This document shows, piece after piece, positions 1 to 6,436 of a stretch of 17,066 nt of DNA. The notes beneath the pieces were generated by a model, which saw nothing but the letters and a program-made list of their open reading frames with translations, was not told the origin of the DNA and searched no databases. This stretch comes from Pseudomonadota bacterium (lineage in GTDB: Bacteria; Pseudomonadota; Gammaproteobacteria; Steroidobacterales; Steroidobacteraceae). Location: positions 1 to 17,066 of the forward strand of contig JAKADE010000019.1 of assembly GCA_021820785.1 (NCBI GenBank), in the 5' to 3' direction. Position 1 is the stretch's first letter, and every line of letters starts with the position of its first letter. The position numbers and the translations under genes are program-made.

Positions 1-1639
1 CAAAGGCGGTCAGCTCGAAGCGCGAGCGGTCGTGCAGCTCAAACAGCTCGGCAGCCAGCATGGCCACGGCATGGTTGCGCAGGTCGGCCGAGAAATACCC
101 GACGCGGATCTTCTCATGGCGCGGATGTCGGGGCGGAGGCGGCAATGGTTCCTTCTGACCGAGCTTTCCTCTCACCCAGCACTCGGTCGCCTTGCGCTGC
201 AGGGCCGGAGAGTCAAGCAGCGAGAGCAACGCGAACGGCATCACGGCCGGCTCTGATTGCTCTATGGCCCTGGACATCGCGGCGATATCAGCCTCGAATC
301 GCCGCCAGTCGCACAGCTTCATGCGCAAGTGACGGTGCTCACCGCGCAGGAAGCTCGCCGGTGGCTCTAGGTCCAGCGCCCGTGCGTGGCTTTCCACCGC
401 CTCTTCAGGACGTCCGAGGGCGAACAGCGCATCGCTGCGATTACCGTAGACCACGGCCCCCTGCAGCCCAAGGGCGATTGCCCGGTCGAAACTCGCCAGA
501 GAGGACTCGAGCCGCTGGAGGTTCAGTAGCGCGCAGCCTCGCTCAAAGTGCACATCCGCTGCGTCGGGTTCCAGAGCAATGGCTCGATCAAGACTCAAGA
601 GCGCCGTCTCAAACCGTCTGAGCGCATTCAGCGTGGCACCCCGATTGGCGTGATGCGTGGCATTGTCCGGCTCTAGCGCGATGGCCCGGTCGAAACTCTC
701 CAGTGCCTCCTCGTAACGCCTGAGCTGATGCAGAGTCGCGCCCCGGTTATTGTGGGCACCGGCATGATCGGGTGATAGCTCGATAGCGCGCGCATGACTC
801 CCGAGCGCTTCCTCAAACCGGCACAATGCATTTAGGGCGGCGCCCCGCCCGGCGTATGCCTCGGCATCAGAACTGTTGATCGCGAGGGCGCGAGCGAAAC
901 TCTCGAGCGACTCGTCATGACGCCCCGCCGCACTCAGCGTCGCTCCGCGGTTGGTATGCGCTTCCGAAAAATCAGGTCGTAGAGCGAGTGCCCTATCATA
1001 GCTCTCGAGCGCCTCATCATAACGCTCAAGCCGGTGCAGAAGAATTCCGCGATTGTTGTGGGCACCCGCGTGATCGGCGCGGCACTCGATCGCGCGGCCG
1101 ACACTCTCGAGAGCCTCATCCAGGCGCTCCAGGTTACGCAAAGCGGTGCCGCGGTTGTTCCATGCCTCGGCATGATCCGGCCTGATGGCGATTGCTCGCT
1201 CGTAGCTTTGCACCGCTTGGGCGTAGTCCTGAAGCTGCTGGAGCGTAACGCCGCGGTTGTAGTGAGCCTGAGCATATGCTGGATCGAGGGCGAGAGCCCG
1301 ATCGTAGCAAGCCAGAGCATCCCGGGGCTCGCCGAGATCGCGCAGTGCGTTGCCTAGATTGTTATGGGACTCGGGGTTCTGCGGCGTGCTTTCGACGGCG
1401 CGCCAGAAGAACTCGTAGGCCTCGCGGGGCCGGCGGGTCTGCGCCATCATTATGCCGAGCAGCGTCAGCGCGCCGGGATGGTCGGGCTGGCGTTCGAGCA
1501 CCGCGCGGCACAGGGGCTCGGCTGCAGCCCATTGCGAGCGCTGGTACAGCGTGTGCGCCTGCTGGAGAAGTTCCGTCGCCGCCGCATCGGGGCGGGGCGA
1601 GGGCGGTCGCCGCGCACTGGTGCCAGGGCCTTTGCTCAT
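1..1639 (-). CDS. TPR-repeat GT41 (OGT/SPINDLY-type) glycosyltransferase, partial; candidate flagellin glycosyltransferase
   Basis: The reading frame is open for 546 codons from ATG 1639 and leaves the window without a stop, so the C-terminus is missing. Residues about 20-428 form roughly twelve 34-residue TPR units, eleven of them in perfect 34-residue phase, with NNRG...A...Y/F..A....P signatures such as AEAWNNRGTALRNL. From about residue 509 the sequence KIRVGYFSADLRNHAVAML matches the start of the GT41 catalytic region of bacterial SPINDLY/OGT proteins; His523 in the NH motif aligns with the conserved active-site histidine region. Known relatives use TPRs to grip the acceptor, and Caulobacter FlmG is a TPR-GT41 enzyme that modifies flagellin with a nonulosonic acid. 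The position after fliC-fliD-fliS suggests a flagellin O-glycosyltransferase; donor sugar unknown. The ATG lacks a clear Shine-Dalgarno (SD) sequence, and an in-frame TAG at 1667-1669 blocks any earlier start. Family is secure; substrate is inference. Confidence 0.88.
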   Translation of the reverse strand, partial: MSKGPGTSARRPPSPRPDAAATELLQQAHTLYQRSQWAAAEPLCRAVLERQPDHPGALTLLGIMMAQTRRPREAYEFFWRAVESTPQNPESHNNLGNALRDLGEPRDALACYDRALALDPAYAQAHYNRGVTLQQLQDYAQAVQSYERAIAIRPDHAEAWNNRGTALRNLERLDEALESVGRAIECRADHAGAHNNRGILLHRLERYDEALESYDRALALRPDFSEAHTNRGATLSAAGRHDESLESFARALAINSSDAEAYAGRGAALNALCRFEEALGSHARAIELSPDHAGAHNNRGATLHQLRRYEEALESFDRAIALEPDNATHHANRGATLNALRRFETALLSLDRAIALEPDAADVHFERGCALLNLQRLESSLASFDRAIALGLQGAVVYGNRSDALFALGRPEEAVESHARALDLEPPASFLRGEHRHLRMKLCDWRRFEADIAAMSRAIEQSEPAVMPFALLSLLDSPALQRKATECWVRGKLGQKEPLPPPPRHPRHEKIRVGYFSADLRNHAVAMLAAELFELHDRSRFELTAF

Positions 1640-1723
1640 TATAGAAGGATAGGCGTCGGCCGGCCCCTACCGCCGTGAATTATGTCGCATTTCCTCCGGC
1701 GGCAGCGCTGGCCTGCCTTGGGA
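1640..1723 (-). other. fliS to GT41 spacer with SD-like site and in-frame mini-ORF
   Basis: This 84-bp spacer contains, on the minus strand, a strong GGAGG (1693-1697) only 2 nt before an ATG at 1688-1690. That ATG opens a 7-codon frame ending in TAG (1667-1669), which is in the same frame as the glycosyltransferase ATG at 1639. Arms CCGCCG and CGGCGG flank the SD-like site and could hold it in a hairpin loop. I see no sigma-28 site here, so the glycosyltransferase gene is probably read from the fliS promoter. Confidence 0.4.
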
Positions 1724-2173
1724 TCACCGGGCCACGCTCAGTCCGGCGGCGGACACTGCCGCCACTGCTCCAGAGCGCACCTCTGGGCCGATTGCTGCCC
1801 ACGCGGTGCGAATTTCCCCGAGCAGCCCGAGTACCTCGCCGACCGCAGCCGCATCGTTGTTCACGTTGGCGTGCACCAGGCGGCGGGCCATGTATTCGTA
1901 CAGATCGCTCAGATTCTGGGCAAGCTGGCCGCCCTTGTGCAGGTCCAGGCTGCCGCGCAGCTCGGCGAGCAGTACCACGGAGCTGTGGAGCAGGCCTGCC
2001 TTGCGGGTCACATCTCCAATTTCAATGCAGGAGCGCGCTGCGGTCAGTCTTCCCAGCACGGCGTCAAACAGCGTCAGTACTAGCGTGTGCGGATCCGCAT
2101 CGGCGACAGCGCCGTGCGCATTCACGCTGCGGTAGGCCGCGAGCTTCGACTGCTGCGAATAGGGATTCACCAC
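1724..2173 (-). CDS. fliS: FliS, flagellin-specific export chaperone
   Basis: FliS binds the C-terminal disordered end of flagellin in the cytoplasm, prevents premature polymerisation and delivers it to the export gate. The 149-residue product has the family's usual size and opening (NPYSQQSKLAAYRSV), followed by the helical core DPHTLVLTLFDAVLGRL and the later segment LAQNLSDLYEYMARRLVHAN. The start is one of two tandem GTG codons (2171-2173 or 2168-2170). GGGAG at 2179-2183 lies 5 nt before the first and 8 nt before the second, so either could be used. The gene sits 61 bp after fliD and has its own sigma-28 type site. No fliT follows it; the next gene is the GT41 protein. Confidence 0.95.
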   Translation of the reverse strand: MVNPYSQQSKLAAYRSVNAHGAVADADPHTLVLTLFDAVLGRLTAARSCIEIGDVTRKAGLLHSSVVLLAELRGSLDLHKGGQLAQNLSDLYEYMARRLVHANVNNDAAAVGEVLGLLGEIRTAWAAIGPEVRSGAVAAVSAAGLSVAR

Positions 2174-2199
2174 TCACACTCCCAATGTCCGTGCTTACT

Positions 2200-2226
2200 G
2201 TAGCGGCGGGCCGCGCACGAACTTGA
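2200..2226 (-). promoter_or_regulatory. Sigma-28 (FliA) type promoter for fliS
   Basis: On the minus strand the sequence is TCAAGTTC (2226-2219), an 11-nt spacer, then GCCGCTAC (2207-2200). It matches the enterobacterial FliA consensus TAAAGTTT-N11-GCCGATAA at 6 of 8 positions in each element, with the exact spacer length. Its -35 element is identical to that of the fliC promoter in this window. The inferred start point near 2193 leaves a leader of about 20 nt carrying the fliS SD. The site lies wholly in the fliD-fliS gap. Confidence 0.72.
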
Positions 2227-2234
2227 ACCTTCCG

Positions 2235-3653
2235 TCAGCCCCCGGAGCTCGAGCCGGGTGCGCCGGGGAGTGTCGCGAACGCCTGAGTGAGATACGAGGA
2301 GGTGCTCTGCAGCGAAGAGAGCAGGCTGTTCAATGCCGAATACTGCTCGGTGAGGCTCGCCGACAGTGCGCTCATCTGCTGGGAGAGCTGGTTGCTCTGC
2401 TGCGTCAGCCCGTTTTCCTGTGCTACCAGACTCTGGCTGAGCGAATCAATCGGACCGCCGCTCGCCAGCTGGGAGGTGAGCTGCGAATTAAACGTTGTGG
2501 CGATGCCGCCGCTGCTGCTGAACAGGGCGCTGACCGCGCTGAAATTCGAGGTCAATGCGGCTGTGAGTTTCGTGGTGTCGACGCTCAGGCTGCCGTCGCT
2601 GTTCGCCGTGATGCCGACGCTGGCCAGCGAGTTGTAGATCGACGATCCTGTGTTCACAAAACTGTCGAGTACGGACAGGATCTGATTCTGTACGGTGCTC
2701 AGTGCCGCGTTGCCATTGAGTGGGCCCGCGGTGTTCGTCGTGGCATCGTAACCGCCAAGTTGACTGAACGTACTCTGCAAAGAATTGTAGCCGGCGACAA
2801 ACGCCTGGATATTGCTCACTACCGTGCCGACGTTGTCGGCTACTGAGAGCGTGGCCGCGGAAGAGGTCGTGGCGAGCAGATTGAGAGTCACGCCGGTAAG
2901 CGCGCTGGTCACGGTGTTGCTCGCGCTGGTATAGGTAACTCCTGCTATGGTCACGCTGGCGTCCTGTGCGGCCGTCGTCTGCGCGTAATTAGTCGTACTG
3001 CTGCTGCTGTAGGTCAGACTGGAAAGCCCGGACCCAGTGTCCGTTTCGGCCACCTGGATGGTATTTGATGCGCCGGTCAGACTGGACGTGAGCACTAGGT
3101 GCGCGCCGGTCGTGCCGGTGATGATGCTGGCCTCAATGCCGGGATTGCCGGTGGCGGAATTGATTGCCGCAGCGATTCCCGACAGCGTGTCGTTGCTGCT
3201 GTTGACGGTCACGTTGAAGCTGGTGCTGCCCAGGGTAAGCTGCAGCGTGCCTGTACCAACCGTGGCGGAGCTGCCCCCGGAAAAGGCGTTCGAAACCAGC
3301 TGCTGCGCCTGAGCCAGCTGCGTCACGTTGACGCTGTACGAGCCCAGGGTTGCGCTCGAATCGGCGCTTGCCGTGAAGGCCTTCGTGTCGCTGCTGGTTG
3401 CGCTCAGCGCATCGAATGCGCTCGGCGTATCGATCGTTCCGAGCGATGTCTGGAACTGCGAAAGCGCGCTCTTCAATGAGCCGATCGCAGAGATTTCTGT
3501 GCTGACCGACTGGGTCTGCTGGGTAATGATGGCCTGCTGCGGTGCTTGAGTTGCCTGCACCAACTGAGAAACCAGGCTCGAGACGTTGATCACCGAGCCG
3601 CCGGCGGCGCCGGCGCTGGAATTGCTGGCAACAGAAACGATCGGACTGGACAT
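2235..3653 (-). CDS. fliD: FliD, filament cap protein (HAP2)
   Basis: FliD forms the oligomeric cap at the filament tip and guides insertion of incoming flagellin. The 472-residue protein has the typical FliD N-terminus (NVSSLVSQLVQATQAPQQAI), where a short helical segment precedes Ser/Thr-rich beta domains. The C-terminal FliD region includes GNAALSTVQNQILSVL and a heptad-like coiled coil around SLVAQENGLTQQSNQLSQQM, then a Gly/Ser tail. Length is normal for the family. ATG 3651-3653 is preceded by GAGGA with about 9 nt spacing. It is separated from fliC by a candidate terminator, and I find no convincing promoter of its own, so it may depend on readthrough from fliC. Confidence 0.96.
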   Translation of the reverse strand: MSSPIVSVASNSSAGAAGGSVINVSSLVSQLVQATQAPQQAIITQQTQSVSTEISAIGSLKSALSQFQTSLGTIDTPSAFDALSATSSDTKAFTASADSSATLGSYSVNVTQLAQAQQLVSNAFSGGSSATVGTGTLQLTLGSTSFNVTVNSSNDTLSGIAAAINSATGNPGIEASIITGTTGAHLVLTSSLTGASNTIQVAETDTGSGLSSLTYSSSSTTNYAQTTAAQDASVTIAGVTYTSASNTVTSALTGVTLNLLATTSSAATLSVADNVGTVVSNIQAFVAGYNSLQSTFSQLGGYDATTNTAGPLNGNAALSTVQNQILSVLDSFVNTGSSIYNSLASVGITANSDGSLSVDTTKLTAALTSNFSAVSALFSSSGGIATTFNSQLTSQLASGGPIDSLSQSLVAQENGLTQQSNQLSQQMSALSASLTEQYSALNSLLSSLQSTSSYLTQAFATLPGAPGSSSGG

Positions 3654-3660
3654 CTCAAGC

Positions 3661-3673
3661 GTTCCTCAGGAAC
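3661..3673. repeat. Perfect 6+1+6 palindrome over the fliD SD
   Basis: GTTCCT-C-AGGAAC is a perfect inverted repeat with a single central base. On the minus strand its second arm, AGGAAC, contributes the SD sequence of fliD. The loop is too tight for a stable RNA hairpin, so a protein-binding DNA palindrome or chance is likelier. Confidence 0.35.
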
Positions 3674-3692
3674 AAGCCGGATTCGGCGGTGT

Positions 3693-3737
3693 AAAAGCGC
3701 CTCGAGGGCGGCGCCTTGCGGCGACCGCCCTCGGGGC
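3693..3737 (-). terminator. Candidate intrinsic terminator/attenuator after fliC
   Basis: Arms at 3699-3711 and 3725-3737 are complementary over 13 positions with one mismatch (3702 against 3734), giving nine uninterrupted GC-rich pairs next to a 13-nt loop. In the minus-strand transcript the stem is followed after GC by four U residues (3693-3696). It lies 44-88 nt past the fliC stop. The U-tract is short, so termination is probably partial, giving much flagellin mRNA and less fliD. Confidence 0.6.
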
Positions 3738-3780
3738 ATCCAGTTCCTGCCCTGGAATCATTGCCTAACTACTTGCGTCC

Positions 3781-5043
3781 TTACGGCAGCTTCTGCAGCA
3801 GTGTGAGAATGTTCTGCGGGATGGTATTGGCCTGTGCGACCATCGCCGTGCTCGCCTGCTGGAGAATCTGCTCCTTCGACAGACTCGAGGTCGCCTGGGC
3901 GTAGTTCGCATCCACGATCTGGCTCTTTGCGGCGCTCAGGTTGGTTGAGTCGGTCTGCAGGCCGGTGACCGCAGCCTGGAAGCGGTTCTGGTACGCACCC
4001 AGATCGGCGCTGCTGGTCGCCAACTGCTGCAGGGCCTGGTCGATCGAAATCAGTGCGAGATTCGAGTTGTCGACCGACGTCACGCTCAATCCGCTGACGT
4101 AATTCGCCGAGGAATTGGTGCTGATCGTGTCCGTGGTGTCGAGTCCCAGAGCAGTAGTCGCGCTGGCGCCGGCAGTTATCGCGGTGCCAGAGGCACTGGT
4201 GGCGCTCACGACGGAGAAACCGACGGTGTGCGCGGCCGTACCGTTCATCTGGATTCCTGATGTACCGACGGTGGCCACGAGACCGCCGACCGAGCTGACC
4301 GCCTGGTTGATCGCGGCAGCCTCGCTCGCAAGGTCTGTCGACTGATTGCCGCTCAGAGTGATCGCGCTCGTGTCGTAGGTGGTGCCATCGACGGACACAG
4401 CCAGCGTCACGCTCGTGCCGTTGATCGTCGACAAGTTGGCCGTGCCGCCCCCATTGAGGCCGTTAGACGTCGCAAGAGTGGCCGAGCTGTAGCTGCCGGC
4501 GGTGCCGCCGCTGGCGCCGACGTAGTAGTTGCCGATCGCGCTCGCCTTGGCGCTGGCGATCGCACCGACGGTGATCGACTGGCCGGCGTTGGCGCCCACC
4601 TGGAAGGTTGCGCCCTGGAAGGTGCCATCAAGCAGGTTCACGCCGTTAAACTGGGTTTGCGACGCAACGCTGTTGATGTCGTTCATCAGCTGTGTGAACT
4701 GCGCGTTCAGATCGGCGCGGTCCGTGGCGCTGTTCGTCGCGTTCAGGGATTCGACGGCCAGGCTGCGCATCGACTGCAGATCATTGGTGATCTGACTCAT
4801 GGCGCCGGAGGCGGTCTGCGACAGAGACACGCCATCGTTCGCATTGCGGATGGCCTGATTCAGGCCATTGATCTGAGAGGTCATGCCCATCGAGATTGCG
4901 TAGCCGGCCGCATCATTCGCAGCGGTATTGATCCGCAGGCCGGTTGACAGCTGCTGCAAGGCATTGGTCAGCGAGTTTCCCGAGGTGGTCAGACTGTTCT
5001 GCGCAATAAGCGAGTTAATGTTCGTATTAAGGACGAGTGACAT
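3781..5043 (-). CDS. fliC: FliC, flagellin
   Basis: This is the filament subunit, exported through the flagellar type III apparatus. The 420-residue protein has conserved D0/D1 ends. The N-terminus is VLNTNINSLIAQNSL, then the LSTGLRIN and NDAAG segment, running to about residue 170. The C-terminus, about 322-420, includes AYQNRFQAAVTGLQ and SLSKEQILQQASTAMVAQAN. The middle, about 171-320, is variable, rich in Ser, Thr, Ala and Gly and free of Cys, as in many surface-exposed and O-glycosylated flagellins. ATG 5041-5043 follows AGGAG with 9 nt spacing. A sigma-28 promoter precedes it and a terminator-like stem follows, so it is largely its own transcription unit. Only one flagellin gene is present here. 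Confidence 0.98.
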   Translation of the reverse strand: MSLVLNTNINSLIAQNSLTTSGNSLTNALQQLSTGLRINTAANDAAGYAISMGMTSQINGLNQAIRNANDGVSLSQTASGAMSQITNDLQSMRSLAVESLNATNSATDRADLNAQFTQLMNDINSVASQTQFNGVNLLDGTFQGATFQVGANAGQSITVGAIASAKASAIGNYYVGASGGTAGSYSSATLATSNGLNGGGTANLSTINGTSVTLAVSVDGTTYDTSAITLSGNQSTDLASEAAAINQAVSSVGGLVATVGTSGIQMNGTAAHTVGFSVVSATSASGTAITAGASATTALGLDTTDTISTNSSANYVSGLSVTSVDNSNLALISIDQALQQLATSSADLGAYQNRFQAAVTGLQTDSTNLSAAKSQIVDANYAQATSSLSKEQILQQASTAMVAQANTIPQNILTLLQKLP

Positions 5044-5232
5044 GGTTAAGTGCTCCTGAAGTCTGGGTCAGGCTCCGGACACCCGTCCGTCGCGCTGCGG
5101 GAGGCGCTGGTCTAGCGTGGATCCCGTTCAGCACAGTTATCGGACGTGCCTGATTGAACTTGAATGCGCCTGAAGCGAGGTGGTGAAAGTGCGTGCTGCG
5201 TCACAGTCGGGTTCCCGTGGAGCAGCGCTCGG
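5044..5232 (-). other. flgL to fliC intergenic region with fliC leader
   Basis: This 189-bp gap holds the fliC sigma-28 promoter (5137-5163) and an inferred 5' leader of about 86 nt. The leader has a small hairpin (CGGAC at 5076-5080, 4-nt loop, GTCCG at 5085-5089) and the fliC SD. Between the flgL stop and the promoter I see no convincing terminator. Confidence 0.6.
5137..5163 (-). promoter_or_regulatory. Sigma-28 (FliA) type promoter for fliC
   Basis: The minus strand reads TCAAGTTC (5163-5156), an 11-nt spacer, then TCCGATAA (5144-5137). It matches the FliA consensus TAAAGTTT-N11-GCCGATAA at 6 of 8 and 7 of 8 positions with exact spacing. The expected start is near 5130. Flagellin is a classic sigma-28 target, so context and sequence agree. 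Confidence 0.87.
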
Positions 5233-6432
5233 CTAGATGTACTTGAACAGAGTGAGGTTCATCATTGATGCGTAGGAGGATTGCGCCGCCTGAAGCGCCA
5301 GCTCTTCGGTGGACAGCTGGGTGGTGGCGGCGGCGTAATTGGTGTCCGAAATCTGCGATATCGAGGTCTGATAGTCGGTTTGCTGACTCTGGGCCGCAGA
5401 CGTGGCCGTCGAAACGGCGTTGATGCGTGCGCCGACCGAAGCCTGCACCTGGCCCAGATGACTTATTGCGCCGTCGATCTGCTCGAGCGCTCCGTTCAGC
5501 TGGGTGGCAAGCTGTGCAGAATTCAGGTTCGGGGAATTCAGCGTATTGATCGCGCTTGCCAGGGTCGAGAACACGCTCGCGGTGCCCGCGGGCGCCACGG
5601 TGAACGTATCACCGTTTGCCGGGACGCCGCTGAAGGAGACTTCGATGCCCTTGAATGCGATGGAATAAGTACCCCCAGGGGTCGCCGTGTAGTTCCCGGT
5701 AGCCACCGTGGCTCCGCTGCTGTTCGTGACCGTGTACTGCTGGGTCGCGGTGGCGAAGGAGATCGTGTAGGTGTCCGGTGTCCAGGCCGAGGGATCGGTG
5801 ACGGTGCCGGGTCCAATCGAGGCAGTGCCGGTATTGCCGGCGGCCGCCGCCGTCGTGAAGGTTCCGTTGCCGGCCGGAATATTCATGAACACCGCGTTGC
5901 CCGCGTCGCCTGTGGAAATGCTCTGCTCGGCGCTGAGCTGCACCTGGCTGACCTCGTTTGCGCCAGCGTAGGACACCGATGTCCCGTTCTGGATGAACGG
6001 CTGCGTGCCGGCGGCGTATCCGCTGAAAAGGTAGTTCCCCTGCGCATCCTGCCGGTTGGCAATACCGACGAGCTGCTGCTCGAGCTGCTTCAGCTGCGTG
6101 GCGATGTCCTGTCGCTGGGTGGGGCCGATCGAGGCGTTGTTGGCCTCCACCAGCAGGCTGCGCGCGCTCTGCAGGGTATTGGTCGCGTCGCTGAGTGCCT
6201 GGGTCTCAAGGTTCAGGCCGGTGGTCGCCAGCGTACCGTTGGTGACATATTGCTGTGAGGCCGACAGCTGCGTGTTCAGCTGCATCACCTCGGACATGCC
6301 AATTGGGTTGCCAGCGGCGGACTGGAACTGCTTGCCCGTCGAGAGCTGCTGCTGGGTCTGGGCCATCGCGGTCTGCAGCGCTTCCATCTGGTTCGCTGCG
6401 TTCATCTGAAAGGACAATGTCGAGATGGTCAC
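5233..6432 (-). CDS. flgL: FlgL, hook-filament junction protein 2 (HAP3)
   Basis: FlgL is the second of the two junction rings between hook and filament and faces the first flagellin subunits. The 399-residue product has flagellin-like ends: N-terminal QTAMAQTQQQLSTGKQFQSA and C-terminal ISDTNYAAATTQLSTEELAL. Between them, at about residues 196-281, lies an inserted beta-rich domain (TYTISF ... GDTFTVAP) related to two segments of FlgK. The size is larger than the roughly 310-residue enterobacterial protein, owing to this insert. The start is GTG 6430-6432, 4 bp after the flgK stop, with only a weak SD (GGGTAA), so translational coupling to flgK is likely. Confidence 0.95.
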   Translation of the reverse strand: MTISTLSFQMNAANQMEALQTAMAQTQQQLSTGKQFQSAAGNPIGMSEVMQLNTQLSASQQYVTNGTLATTGLNLETQALSDATNTLQSARSLLVEANNASIGPTQRQDIATQLKQLEQQLVGIANRQDAQGNYLFSGYAAGTQPFIQNGTSVSYAGANEVSQVQLSAEQSISTGDAGNAVFMNIPAGNGTFTTAAAAGNTGTASIGPGTVTDPSAWTPDTYTISFATATQQYTVTNSSGATVATGNYTATPGGTYSIAFKGIEVSFSGVPANGDTFTVAPAGTASVFSTLASAINTLNSPNLNSAQLATQLNGALEQIDGAISHLGQVQASVGARINAVSTATSAAQSQQTDYQTSISQISDTNYAAATTQLSTEELALQAAQSSYASMMNLTLFKYI

Positions 6433-6436
6433 GGCG

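Noticed and set aside
934..1320. 128-codon minus-strand frame
   Set aside because: It is a shadow frame inside the TPR-GT41 gene, whose own frame is continuous and gives clear TPR units.
1638..1643. TATAAT sequence on the minus strand at the GT41 start
   Set aside because: It overlaps the ATG itself and has no -35-like hexamer at 16-18 nt, so it is unlikely to be a promoter for this gene.
5208..5220. CGGG-AA-CCCG repeat after flgL as a terminator
   Set aside because: A 4-bp stem with a 2-nt loop and no T-run is not a credible terminator.
5281..6258. 325-codon open frame on the plus strand
   Set aside because: Antisense to flgL, low-complexity Arg/Gly composition and no convincing SD; flgL is unambiguous.
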